From contig CAZOGL010000015.1 of NCBI GenBank assembly GCA_964579575.1, positions 1 through 37,494 on the forward strand: a stretch of DNA of 37,494 nucleotides. The letters run 5' to 3'. Under the pieces are notes generated by a model. It did no database searches, had not been told where the DNA came from, and worked only from the letters and a program-made list of their open reading frames with translations. The position numbers and the translations under genes were made by a program. This stretch comes from CAVEFW01 sp964579575. Lineage in GTDB: Bacteria; Actinomycetota; Coriobacteriia; Coriobacteriales; Eggerthellaceae. Shown one piece after another: positions 24,032 to 32,002 of this stretch (positions are counted from its first letter, which is position 1; every line of letters begins with the position of its first letter).

Positions 24032-24475
24032 CTACCTGTTAGCAACAGCAGCAAGCTGAGTTTCGCACCACTGCAGCTCGTCTTTAATCGTGCCACGATG
24101 GATACGGGCCGCGCGCTCGTTTTGGGTCGAAAGGTCACCCTCGGAAAGAGCATCCATCTTCGCCTTCAACTCATCACGCTTGGCGGTCACCTCGGCAACT
24201 TTGATGTCCTCGAGGAGAATGCCTTCACGAGCAAGAACGATAACCCTGTCGGCGCTCACCTCAGTGAAACCCATATAGGTCACGAACTCAATCTTCGTGC
24301 TGCGAGTTTCGTCGGTATACACGGTCACGACGCCATTTTTCATACGGCAAGCAAACATCTCATGACCTGGCAGGATACCCATGCTACCACCACTGCTGGG
24401 GACGATGACCTCAGAAGCAGCACCAGCGAAGATCTGCTTAGTAGGTGTAACGACTTCGCACGCAAGCATAGCCAT
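24032..24475 (-). CDS. atpC: F1Fo ATP synthase subunit epsilon
   Basis: A 147-residue F1 central-stalk subunit. The N-terminal beta sandwich is visible (LACEVVTPTKQIFAGAASEVIVPSSGGSMGILPGH) and is followed by the two-helix C-terminal domain (VTAKRDELKAKMD, RAARIHRGTIKDELQWCETQL). The epsilon C-terminal helices typically inhibit ATP hydrolysis. It starts 3 nt after atpD and is the last gene of the operon. Confidence 0.95.
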   Translation of the reverse strand: MAMLACEVVTPTKQIFAGAASEVIVPSSGGSMGILPGHEMFACRMKNGVVTVYTDETRSTKIEFVTYMGFTEVSADRVIVLAREGILLEDIKVAEVTAKRDELKAKMDALSEGDLSTQNERAARIHRGTIKDELQWCETQLAAVANR

Positions 24476-24478
24476 TGT

Positions 24479-25906
24479 TTACTCTTCCTTCATCTTTGCG
24501 TAAGCGGCATAGACATCCTCGATAGCGCCCTTGTTCTGGAAGCACTGCTCAGGAATGTCGTCGCACTTGCCGTCGAGAATCTCAGCGAAGGAGCGAACAG
24601 TGTCCTCAAGCTTGACGTACACGCCAGGCGTACCGGTGAAGACCTCAGCGACGTGGAACGGCTGGCCCAAGAACTTCTGGACCTTACGAGCACGGTTGAC
24701 GACCATCTTCTGGTCCTCAGAAAGCTCGTCCATACCCAAAATCGCGATGATGTCCTGCAAGTCGCGGTAGTTCTGGAGAATCTCCTGAACACCGACTGCT
24801 ACGCGGTAGTGCTCCTCGCCGACGATCTCGGGGTCGAGAGCGCGGGAAGAGGAATCCAGCGGGTCAACTGCGGGGTAGATGCCCTGCTCAGCGATGGAAC
24901 GAGACAAAACCGTCTTTGCATCCAAGTGGGTAAACGTGGTTGCAGGTGCCGGGTCGGTCAGGTCGTCAGCAGGAACATAGACTGCCTGAACGGACGTAAT
25001 GGAGCCCGTAGCGGTAGACGTGATGCGCTCCTGCAGGTCGCCCATCTCGGTAGCCAACGTCGGCTGATAGCCTACAGCGGAAGGCATACGGCCGAGAAGT
25101 GCGGATACCTCAGAACCAGCCTGGGTGAAACGGAAAATGTTGTCAATGAACAACAAAACGTCCTGGCCCTGGTCACGGAAGTACTCAGCCTCGGTCAGAC
25201 CGGCAAGGCCGACGCGAAGACGTGCTCCGGGGGGCTCATTCATCTGACCGTAGACCAAGCAGGTCTTCTTGATAACGCCAGACTCGGACATCTCCAAGAA
25301 CAGGTCCGTACCCTCACGAGTACGCTCGCCTACGCCCGTAAATACTGACGTGCCGCCATGCTCCTGGGCGAGGTTGTTGATAAGCTCCTGAATGGTAACC
25401 GTCTTACCAACGCCTGCACCGCCGAACAGACCAGTCTTGCCACCCTTGACGTAAGGCTCGATCAGATCGACAACCTTAATGCCCGTCTCAAAGATCTCTG
25501 CCGTGGTGGACAGGGTCTCGTAAGCCGGAGCCGGGTGGTGAATCGGCATGTACATGTCGATTTCCGGCATCGGCTTGCCATCAACGGGCTCGCCGATAAC
25601 ATTCCAGATACGGCCCAAGGTGTTGGGGCCAACGGGCATCATGATCGGATTGCCCGTGTCGACGGCCTCCATGCCGCGAACCATACCGTCAGTGGACGAC
25701 ATGGCGACAGCACGAACGAGGTCGCCCGGAAGGTGCGTCTGCACCTCAAGCACGAGGTCCACTTCACCAAGCGGAGTCGTGCCCTTAACAGTTAGTGCGT
25801 TGTAGATCGCCGGCATCTGGTCTGCCGGGAACTCAACGTCGACAACAGCACCGACGACGCGGACGACGCGCCCAGTCGCTCCTGTTGTTTTCGTAATCTC
25901 AGCCAT
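24479..25906 (-). CDS. atpD: F1Fo ATP synthase subunit beta
   Basis: A 475-residue catalytic subunit with Walker A GGAGVGKTV, the catalytic glutamate in GERTREG, Walker B VLLFIDNIFRFTQAG and the family sequence ALLGRMPSAVGYQPTLATEMG. The ATG immediately follows the atpG stop, whose end GGAGGAG serves as the ribosome binding site. Confidence 0.99.
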   Translation of the reverse strand: MAEITKTTGATGRVVRVVGAVVDVEFPADQMPAIYNALTVKGTTPLGEVDLVLEVQTHLPGDLVRAVAMSSTDGMVRGMEAVDTGNPIMMPVGPNTLGRIWNVIGEPVDGKPMPEIDMYMPIHHPAPAYETLSTTAEIFETGIKVVDLIEPYVKGGKTGLFGGAGVGKTVTIQELINNLAQEHGGTSVFTGVGERTREGTDLFLEMSESGVIKKTCLVYGQMNEPPGARLRVGLAGLTEAEYFRDQGQDVLLFIDNIFRFTQAGSEVSALLGRMPSAVGYQPTLATEMGDLQERITSTATGSITSVQAVYVPADDLTDPAPATTFTHLDAKTVLSRSIAEQGIYPAVDPLDSSSRALDPEIVGEEHYRVAVGVQEILQNYRDLQDIIAILGMDELSEDQKMVVNRARKVQKFLGQPFHVAEVFTGTPGVYVKLEDTVRSFAEILDGKCDDIPEQCFQNKGAIEDVYAAYAKMKEE

Positions 25907-26842
25907 TTACTCCTCCAAAGCTGCGGCGCCACCGACGATCTCGGTAATCTCGGTCGTAATGGCACCCTGACGTACGCGGTTATAGTAAGTCGTAAGCGTT
26001 GCAACCATTTCGGTAGCATTGTCGGTAGCTGCCTTCATGGCAGAACGACGTGCACCCTGCTCGGCAGCAGCCGAGTCGATAAGTGCAAAGAAGTACATGT
26101 TGCGCAAGTAAGCGATCATCATGTGATGCATAACCTCTCGAGCGGTGGGCTCGAAATCGATATCCATCTTCTCGACGGGGAACTTATCGGGCTTCTCGCG
26201 AAAGTCTTTAAAGACGTCCTCTTCCTTAGGCCCTCGACCGATGAGCTCCTTGAAGTTCACAAAGTCGATGGGAAGGACCTTCTGCTCGATAACAACCTGC
26301 TCGCCAGCGTTCTTCGCATGGTTGTAGATGAGGAAAACCTCGTCCAGATCACCATAGTTGTACGCATCGCCAGAGTAGCCGGAAATCTCAGATGCCTGAT
26401 CATAATCAGGGTCAGCAGAGGTACCAGCAAACTCAATCACAGGCGTAATCCCACGATACTTGAAGTATCCGCATGCCTTCTTACCACAAGCAATAATTTC
26501 GACCTCAGCACCCTCAGCTTGCTTTTGCGCCATGATGCGCTCAGCAGCCTTAAGGACGTTGCTCGAAAAACCGCCAGCCAAACCTCTATCGGAGGTAACA
26601 ACCACGATGAGCACTCGCTTGATCTCGGTAGGAACGCGCAGCAGCGGCTCGGAATAGAGCGGAGCATGCTTTGCAACGTCGATCAAGGCGTTGGAGACGT
26701 TGATGGTCCAAGGCGTAGCATCCATGACGCGCTCGGTGGCACGACGAATCTTTGCCGCAGAAACCATCTCCATGGTACGAGTGATCTGCTTCGTGGATTG
26801 TACGGAGTTAATGCGCCTCTCAATGTCGTGAAGGTTAGGCAT
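25907..26842 (-). CDS. atpG: F1Fo ATP synthase subunit gamma
   Basis: A 311-residue rotor shaft subunit. N-terminal helix DIERRINSVQSTKQITRTMEMVSAAKIRRA and C-terminal helix AMKAATDNATEMVATLTTYYNRVRQGAITTEITEIVGGAAAL are both the conserved coiled-coil ends, and the central Rossmann-like part contains VVTSDRGLAGGFSSNV. AAAGGA precedes the ATG. Confidence 0.98.
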   Translation of the reverse strand: MPNLHDIERRINSVQSTKQITRTMEMVSAAKIRRATERVMDATPWTINVSNALIDVAKHAPLYSEPLLRVPTEIKRVLIVVVTSDRGLAGGFSSNVLKAAERIMAQKQAEGAEVEIIACGKKACGYFKYRGITPVIEFAGTSADPDYDQASEISGYSGDAYNYGDLDEVFLIYNHAKNAGEQVVIEQKVLPIDFVNFKELIGRGPKEEDVFKDFREKPDKFPVEKMDIDFEPTAREVMHHMMIAYLRNMYFFALIDSAAAEQGARRSAMKAATDNATEMVATLTTYYNRVRQGAITTEITEIVGGAAALEE

Positions 26843-26855
26843 GGTCTACCGTCCT

Positions 26856-28421
26856 TTACTCCGACTTAGAAAACTGAGCGGAGAAGCTCTCAAGAGCAGC
26901 ATCGAGGTCTGCCTTGATAGCGTCGGTCAGCTTACCTTCGGAAACGATAGCCTCCAAAACCTCCGGCTTGGATGCACGCATGTAGTCGCACAGCTCGGTG
27001 CGGAAGCGCAGAACATCGCTGATTGCGAGGTCGTCCAAGAAGCCAGCATTGCCGGCGTAGATGGCGGTGACCTGCTCAGCAACCGGCATCGGCACATAAC
27101 GACCCTGCTTCAAAAGCTCGGTCATATGTGCACCACGGTTCAGCTGATCCTGCGTAGCCTTATCCAGGTCGGAACCGAACTGGGTAAATGCCTGGAGCTC
27201 GCGATATGCAGCAAGGTCAAGACGAAGAGAACCAGCAACCTGCTTCATTGCCTTGATCTGTGCGGAGCCACCGACGCGGGAAACGGAGATGCCTACGTCA
27301 ACTGCGGGGCGCTGGCCCTGGAAGAACAGGTCGGTCTGCAGGTAAATCTGGCCGTCAGTAATGGAGATGACGTTGGTCGGAATGTACGCAGAAACGTCGC
27401 CTGCCTGGGTCTCGATAATCGGCAGAGCCGTCATGGAACCAGCACCGTTTTCGTCGTTCATCTTGACTGCGCGCTCGAGCAAACGAGAATGCAGGTAGAA
27501 AACGTCGCCAGGATAAGCCTCGCGTCCCGGCGGGCGGCGCAGGGTCAGCGACATCTGACGATATGCGACAGCCTGCTTGGATAGGTCGTCGTAGACGGCC
27601 AGGACATGACGTCCGGGGTTGTTGGCGTTGGCGGGCTTGCCGTCCTCGCCGTTATACAGGAAGAACTCGCCCATTGCGGCGCCGGCCATAGGAGCCAAGT
27701 ACTGCAAAGGTGCGGAGTCAGAAGCGGTTGCGGCGACAACGATGGTGTATTCCATGGCGCCGTGACGCTCCAAGGTCTCGACAATCTGTGCAACCGTGGA
27801 GGCCTTCTGGCCGATTGCCACGTAGATGCAGATCATGTTCTGACCCTTTTGGTTGATGATTGCGTCGATTGCGACTGCAGTCTTACCGGTTTGGCGGTCG
27901 CCAATGATCAACTCACGTTGGCCACGGCCAATGGGGATCATGGAGTCGATTGCCAGGATGCCGGTCTGAACCGGCTCATGAACAGGCTTACGAGCGATAA
28001 CGCCAGGAGCCTTGAACTCCACGGGGCGTACACCCTCGGCCTGGATGGGGCCCTTGCCGTCGATAGGCTGGCCCAGAGGATTAACGACACGACCGAGGAA
28101 GGCCTTGCCGGAAGGAACCTCTACGATACGACCGGTGGTCTTCACCTTGTCGTTTTCACGGATTGCCGTGACGTCACCCAAAAGTACGGCACCGACCTCT
28201 TCCTCTTCGAGGTTTTGAGCCATGCCGTATACAGTCTTACCGGAAGCGCTCTCGAACTCGAGAAGTTCGCCCATCATGGCACCCTTAAGGCCATCGATAC
28301 GAGCGATACCGTCGCCAACCTGGATGACGGTGCCAACCTCGCGAGACTCGACACTGGTGTTCAGGTTGTCCAACTGTTGACGCAGCAAAGCGTCAATGGA
28401 CTGTGCGGTGATTTCAGCCAC
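26856..28421 (-). CDS. atpA: F1Fo ATP synthase subunit alpha
   Basis: About 521 residues. Non-catalytic nucleotide-binding subunit with P-loop GDRQTGKTAVAID, the segment SDSAPLQYLAPMAG and the conserved SISVSRVGGSAQIKAMK. The GTG at 28421 (MAEITAQSIDALL) is preferred because AGGAGG is 9 nt upstream; the ATG at 28427 is only 3 nt from that site. Gap to atpH is 17 nt. Confidence 0.97.
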   Translation of the reverse strand: MAEITAQSIDALLRQQLDNLNTSVESREVGTVIQVGDGIARIDGLKGAMMGELLEFESASGKTVYGMAQNLEEEEVGAVLLGDVTAIRENDKVKTTGRIVEVPSGKAFLGRVVNPLGQPIDGKGPIQAEGVRPVEFKAPGVIARKPVHEPVQTGILAIDSMIPIGRGQRELIIGDRQTGKTAVAIDAIINQKGQNMICIYVAIGQKASTVAQIVETLERHGAMEYTIVVAATASDSAPLQYLAPMAGAAMGEFFLYNGEDGKPANANNPGRHVLAVYDDLSKQAVAYRQMSLTLRRPPGREAYPGDVFYLHSRLLERAVKMNDENGAGSMTALPIIETQAGDVSAYIPTNVISITDGQIYLQTDLFFQGQRPAVDVGISVSRVGGSAQIKAMKQVAGSLRLDLAAYRELQAFTQFGSDLDKATQDQLNRGAHMTELLKQGRYVPMPVAEQVTAIYAGNAGFLDDLAISDVLRFRTELCDYMRASKPEVLEAIVSEGKLTDAIKADLDAALESFSAQFSKSE

Positions 28422-28438
28422 TAGCATTCACCTCCTAC

Positions 28439-28996
28439 TTAGTTTTTCAGAACGACGCGGGCGTTCTCAAGCTGCCAGCGAACACTGGCGTTGAGACGGG
28501 ACCCGCCTGCGCTCAACAGTACGCCACCGAGGATCGACTTGTCGATGTGCTCACGGAGAACAACATCGGTGCCAAAGTCCTTGGAGGCTTTGTTGGTAAT
28601 TACCTCACGCAGATGATCATCGAGTTCAACGACGGTCGTCACGTCGACGATAGTGATGTTGAACTTCTCGCTCACCAGCGCTTCATAGGCTGTTGCAACA
28701 CGTGCAAACAGCTTGATGTCGCCACGTTCCGCCATGATGGCGAGAACATCGACCAGAATGCCATCGGCGTCAACAAAGACGTTCTTGGCGATCTGGGCGC
28801 GTTGATCAGGGGCCAGCATGGAGTCGTTAAGCGTTTCAACCAATTCGGCGTTGCCACGGATAATCGTGCTAAGAGACTCAACCTCATCACGAATCTGTAT
28901 GGCAAACTCACGACCACCCTTGCTGGATGCCGCCTCGAACAACGCGTTCGCATAGACGGCGACCTTTTCCTTTTCAACAAGACGATTAGTTGGCAT
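28439..28996 (-). CDS. atpH: F1Fo ATP synthase subunit delta
   Basis: A 185-residue peripheral-stalk subunit. It starts with a helical N-domain (VAVYANALFEAASSKG) and ends with the conserved DKSILGGVLLSAGGSRLNASVRWQLENAR, close to the family's GGxxxxxGxxxxDxSxxxxL. The start overlaps the end of atpF by 11 nt. Confidence 0.95.
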   Translation of the reverse strand: MPTNRLVEKEKVAVYANALFEAASSKGGREFAIQIRDEVESLSTIIRGNAELVETLNDSMLAPDQRAQIAKNVFVDADGILVDVLAIMAERGDIKLFARVATAYEALVSEKFNITIVDVTTVVELDDHLREVITNKASKDFGTDVVLREHIDKSILGGVLLSAGGSRLNASVRWQLENARVVLKN

Positions 28997-29597
28997 TTAA
29001 ACTGCCCGCCTCGTTGACATAGCGCTCGATGATCTTACGATGCTCATCGTCGCTCAGGTTCTCACCGATGAGGCGCTCTGCTACAGACACGGAGATGTCT
29101 GCGATGGAGTTTTGAAGGTCTGCAACGGCAGCCTTCTTCTCGGCCTCGATGGTGACCTTAGCTTTTTCAATCATTGCAGCAGATTCTGCTTGAGCCTGGG
29201 CCTGGATATCAGCCTTGACAGCCTCACCGGTCTTCTTAGCCTCAGCGACAATCTGGGCAGCCTCAGCCTTAGCATCGGCCAGCTCCTGTTTGTACTGGGC
29301 CAAAGTACGCTCTGCCTCTTCCTGGGCCTCCTCAGACCTCTTCAAAGCCTCACGGATCGTATCGGTACGCTTGGTGATGATGTTGTCCACAATGGGCCAA
29401 CCAAGCTTGCCGAGCACGATAAGAAGAATGATAAAGACCACAAGCATCGGGATGAACTCATTCAGGTCAGGAATGAGAAAAGCGATGCCCTCTTTTTCCT
29501 CAGCCAACGCAATGGTGGGGAAAGCACTGACGAGACTTGCTGCGGTAGCCGAAGCAAGACCAGCAAAGCCCAGCTTCTTATTCAGTTTCGCCTTCAC
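28986..29597 (-). CDS. atpF: F1Fo ATP synthase subunit b with signal-peptide-like N-terminus
   Basis: A 203-residue stator subunit. The GTG start has AGGTGGAGA just upstream. Residues 1-33 (Lys-rich start, hydrophobic Ala/Ser/Leu core, IALAEE) look like a cleavable signal peptide. The usual membrane helix follows at about 48-68 (IPMLVVFIILLIVLG), then a long Glu/Lys/Ala-rich coiled coil that forms the peripheral stalk. Ordinary b subunits begin directly with the membrane helix, so the extra N-terminus is an oddity, possibly lineage-specific. Confidence 0.93.
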   Translation of the reverse strand: MKAKLNKKLGFAGLASATAASLVSAFPTIALAEEKEGIAFLIPDLNEFIPMLVVFIILLIVLGKLGWPIVDNIITKRTDTIREALKRSEEAQEEAERTLAQYKQELADAKAEAAQIVAEAKKTGEAVKADIQAQAQAESAAMIEKAKVTIEAEKKAAVADLQNSIADISVSVAERLIGENLSDDEHRKIIERYVNEAGSLNAN

Positions 29598-29647
29598 TCT
29601 CCACCTTCTTTCTTGGAATCAGTTTTCTTTGTTTGCACTCAGAATGA

Positions 29648-29866
29648 TTAGAAGATGAAGGTGCAGACGAAGCCGATCAGAGCAAGTGCCTCTGCCAAAG
29701 CGCCGAAGATCAAGGCGTTGGTGAAGAGCTTGCCAGCCAGCTCAGGCTGACGCGCAGAACCGACGCACAGGCCATAGCCGCAAAGACCAAGACCGATGCC
29801 AGGGCCGATGGTGCCGAGGCCGTAGCCGACAACCTTAAGGGCTGCGATAACCAACGTAGTTTCCAC
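29648..29866 (-). CDS. atpE: F1Fo ATP synthase subunit c, proton type
   Basis: A 72-residue double-helix rotor protein. A GTG start at 29866 is chosen for AAGGAGG upstream; it gives MetGluThrThrLeuValIle and the usual length. The ion-binding glutamate lies in FGALAEALALIG. The residue after it is Ala rather than Ser or Thr, and the first helix has GIGLG rather than GIGQG, so the sodium-binding set is absent and H+ coupling is likely. The gene is separated from atpB by 157 nt without a reading frame of its own. Confidence 0.96.
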   Translation of the reverse strand: METTLVIAALKVVGYGLGTIGPGIGLGLCGYGLCVGSARQPELAGKLFTNALIFGALAEALALIGFVCTFIF

Positions 29867-30023
29867 AATTTCCTCCTTTTGAACGGATCCGGGTCCCTTA
29901 CCCGTTTCCAAACTTATATTTCTTAACTCCTCAGGTGACCCCTTGGAGCTAAGCACCAATGATCAGGACCGTCTTTTGTAGGGGCAGCAGTCACTCCCCG
30001 TTTGCGCTTACAACGCGAAGCTC
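29867..30023 (-). other. 157-nt atpB-atpE spacer, probable RNA leader of atpE
   Basis: Unusually long for an otherwise tightly packed operon. Near its end, GGGACCCGGATCCGTTC precedes the strong AAGGAGG of atpE. It may carry RNA processing or translation-enhancing structure, as the c subunit is needed in high copy number. No promoter is obvious. Confidence 0.4.
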
Positions 30024-30839
30024 CTAGTGCTCGCCCTCAGCAAGGCCGATGTACACAGCGGAAAGGATGGTGAACACGTATGCCTGAAGGAATGCGACCA
30101 AGCACTCGAGGAGATACATGACAGCCAGGAACAAGAACCATGCGATGGCCGGCAAGGCGACGACCGCATTGGCGTACGCGATTGCGTCCAGGATGAAGAA
30201 CTGGGTCATGATGGCGAAGATGCCGAGGATCATGTGTCCTGCGAACATGTTGCCGTAGAGTCGGACGGCCAAGGTCAACCAACGAATGACCAGGGAGAAG
30301 AACTCGAAGAACCAGATGATGGGAACCATCGGGCCGGGAAGGCCGCTTGGAGCGATGGACTTCAGATAACCCAGACCGCCCTTGGCCTTGATGCCCTGCC
30401 AGTTGAAGTAGAAGAACGAAAGCGTAGCCAATGCCCAGGTGACGCTCAGACAACCCGTGGGGGTCTTGGTGCCAGGGATCAAACCGATGACGTTGGCAAT
30501 AAGGATGAAGAAGAACATGGTGGCCAAGAAGGGGATATGCCTCTTGTAGCCGTGGCCGATAGCGCCCTCGCCCATGTTGCGGCAAACAGCGTCATAGCCC
30601 CAATCCATAAGACCGGCGATCTTGCCTTCCGGAACGGTCTTAACCTTACGCACCGCAAGCAGGATTGCCACCAGCACCACGATGGCGATGACGATCATCC
30701 ACACCACGTACTGGCTGACGTAGACACCCGGCGCGATATCAATGACATGAGCAGAATTGAATCCCTCGCTCAACTCCTTGATAGGGGCCGCAATATCTGC
30801 CAACGGATCTCCCGTCAGTTCAAAGCCCAAAAACTCCAT
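30024..30839 (-). CDS. atpB: F1Fo ATP synthase subunit a
   Basis: A 271-residue membrane subunit that forms the ion half-channels. The essential arginine is in LAVRLYGNMFAGH and the C-terminal helix LLECLVAFLQAYVFTILSAVYI is typical. AAGGAGAAAGC precedes the ATG. It follows the AtpI-like gene by 21 nt. Confidence 0.98.
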   Translation of the reverse strand: MEFLGFELTGDPLADIAAPIKELSEGFNSAHVIDIAPGVYVSQYVVWMIVIAIVVLVAILLAVRKVKTVPEGKIAGLMDWGYDAVCRNMGEGAIGHGYKRHIPFLATMFFFILIANVIGLIPGTKTPTGCLSVTWALATLSFFYFNWQGIKAKGGLGYLKSIAPSGLPGPMVPIIWFFEFFSLVIRWLTLAVRLYGNMFAGHMILGIFAIMTQFFILDAIAYANAVVALPAIAWFLFLAVMYLLECLVAFLQAYVFTILSAVYIGLAEGEH

Positions 30840-30860
30840 GCTTTCTCCTTTATCCGTTCT

Positions 30861-31145
30861 CTATCGACGCTTCGACACCTTTATGCCGAAGACAATCACC
30901 CCTATGACAAACGTTGCGAATTCGGCCACAACGCAGGCCACGACGTAATCAGGTGCAATCATCTTGCAGCCCACCAAGCCCAGGACGAGTATGACAAACG
31001 ACACTGCCAACGTGAGCAAAAGCGGCGCAAGCAAGGTGAGTGAGCCACCGGATGGATCGATCTTTCGCGCATTCTTCGCGGCGAAGCAGAACGGGATCAG
31101 ACTGATCAGTCCTACCACGACGCCAACGACTGCTGCAATAACCAT
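30861..31145 (-). CDS. atpI: small membrane protein at the AtpI position
   Basis: A 94-residue protein with about three hydrophobic helices: residues 1-20 (MVIAAVVGVVVGLISLIPF), 35-58 and 62-83, ending in a basic tail KVSKRR. It is first in the operon, the position of AtpI, which helps assemble the c-ring or import Mg2+ in other bacteria. Sequence identity with AtpI is not evident by eye. GGAGAAGAAGAA precedes the ATG at 31145; a longer form from 31178 has no better site. Confidence 0.6.
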   Translation of the reverse strand: MVIAAVVGVVVGLISLIPFCFAAKNARKIDPSGGSLTLLAPLLLTLAVSFVILVLGLVGCKMIAPDYVVACVVAEFATFVIGVIVFGIKVSKRR

Positions 31146-31197
31146 TTCTTCTTCTCCATTGGTCGGTGCACCACGCACCTCACCTCAAAACATCGCA

Positions 31198-31206
31198 ATA
31201 ATAGCA
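31198..31206 (-). promoter_or_regulatory. extended -10 promoter of the ATP synthase operon
   Basis: On the minus strand TGCTATTAT (31206-31198) lies 52 nt before atpI, within an AT-rich stretch that includes long A and T runs at 31226-31245 and could act as an UP-like element. Confidence 0.5.
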
Positions 31207-31356
31207 ATACTTACTTGCAGATTAATTTTTTTTGTAAAAATTTTGGGCAGACGGAAAACATTGCGGAGGAGCGGCAAACAAGGCCGCACAAATATGAGCG
31301 CCTTCGCCAAGACGCACGAAAGTTCCCCGACCCGTCCCAAAGATATTGAGAGAACG

Positions 31357-31384
31357 CTATCCCTCGTAGACTATCCCTCGTAGA
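31357..31384. repeat. perfect 14-bp duplication of the dCMP deaminase 3' end
   Basis: CTATCCCTCGTAGA at 31371-31384 contains the stop codon and last codons (Tyr-Glu-Gly-stop on the minus strand) and is repeated exactly at 31357-31370, directly downstream. The second stop lies in a different frame (14 bp). Confidence 0.95.
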
Positions 31385-31826
31385 CGCGAAGCTTGATTCC
31401 CGATTCCCCCAGCATGCTCATGGAAAGCTCGTCAGGATAGGGATTCTTGTACACAATCTCGGTGATACCTGCGTTGATAAGCATCTTTGCGCACACCACG
31501 CAAGGTTGGGTGGTGACATAGATTGTCGCCCCATCAATATTCACGCCGTAGCGGGCAGCGGTGATGATGGCGTTTTGCTCCGCATGGAGCGCGCGGCAAA
31601 GCTCATGGCGTTGGCCGCTCGGCACATTGAGTTGTTGGCGAAGACACCCGAGCTCCTCGCAATGGGTCAACCCCTGGGGAGCGCCGTTGTAGCCCGTGGC
31701 CAACACGCGGCGATCCTTCACGATGACGGCACCGACCGAGCGGCGAAGACACGTCGTACGCGTCGCGGCAAACTCGGCCATCTGCATGAAATATTGGTCC
31801 CAATCAGGACGATCAAGGTGCTCCAT
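31371..31826 (-). CDS. comEB: deoxycytidylate (dCMP) deaminase, ComEB-like
   Basis: A 151-residue zinc enzyme converting dCMP to dUMP for dTTP synthesis. The zinc and catalytic motifs are HAEQNAI (His plus proton-shuttling Glu) and PCVVC. The segments CLRRSVGAVIVKD and LATGYNGAPQGLTHCEELGC are those of dCMP deaminases. The start at 31826 (MEHLDRPDW) has GAGGAG at a good distance; the ATG at 31862 has no site. It is preceded by a near-consensus -10 with a duplicated element. The neighbouring glyA supplies methylene-tetrahydrofolate for thymidylate synthesis, a sensible metabolic link. Confidence 0.93.
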   Translation of the reverse strand: MEHLDRPDWDQYFMQMAEFAATRTTCLRRSVGAVIVKDRRVLATGYNGAPQGLTHCEELGCLRQQLNVPSGQRHELCRALHAEQNAIITAARYGVNIDGATIYVTTQPCVVCAKMLINAGITEIVYKNPYPDELSMSMLGESGIKLRVYEG

Positions 31827-31864
31827 ACCAACCACTCCTCGATAGGTCTCACGTGCACACACTT

Positions 31865-31893
31865 ATTATACATACCGAACACACATACCGAAC
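31865..31893 (-). promoter_or_regulatory. promoter of the dCMP deaminase gene with tandem 13-bp repeat
   Basis: On the minus strand TATAAT (31870-31865) lies 39 nt before the start. The spacer and -35 area consist of two copies of GTTCGGTATGTGT / GTTCGGTATGTAT. The -35 (TTGTTC) is poor. Confidence 0.5.
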
Positions 31894-31917
31894 AAAGGGC
31901 GCCCCCGCGGGCGCCCT
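31889..31917 (-). terminator. terminator of rpiB-glyA
   Basis: AGGGCGCCC (31896-31904) and GGGCGCCCT (31909-31917) form a perfect 9-bp stem with a 4-nt loop, followed on the minus strand by TTTGTT. It lies about 85 nt after glyA and before the dCMP deaminase promoter. Confidence 0.75.
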
Positions 31918-32002
31918 CCTTTTATGATTTAGAGTTCCTGGGCTGCGATTCCGAAACGTGACCTCTCCATCGCGCCACCTCGCAGCACCACCTTGCAAAA
32001 AC

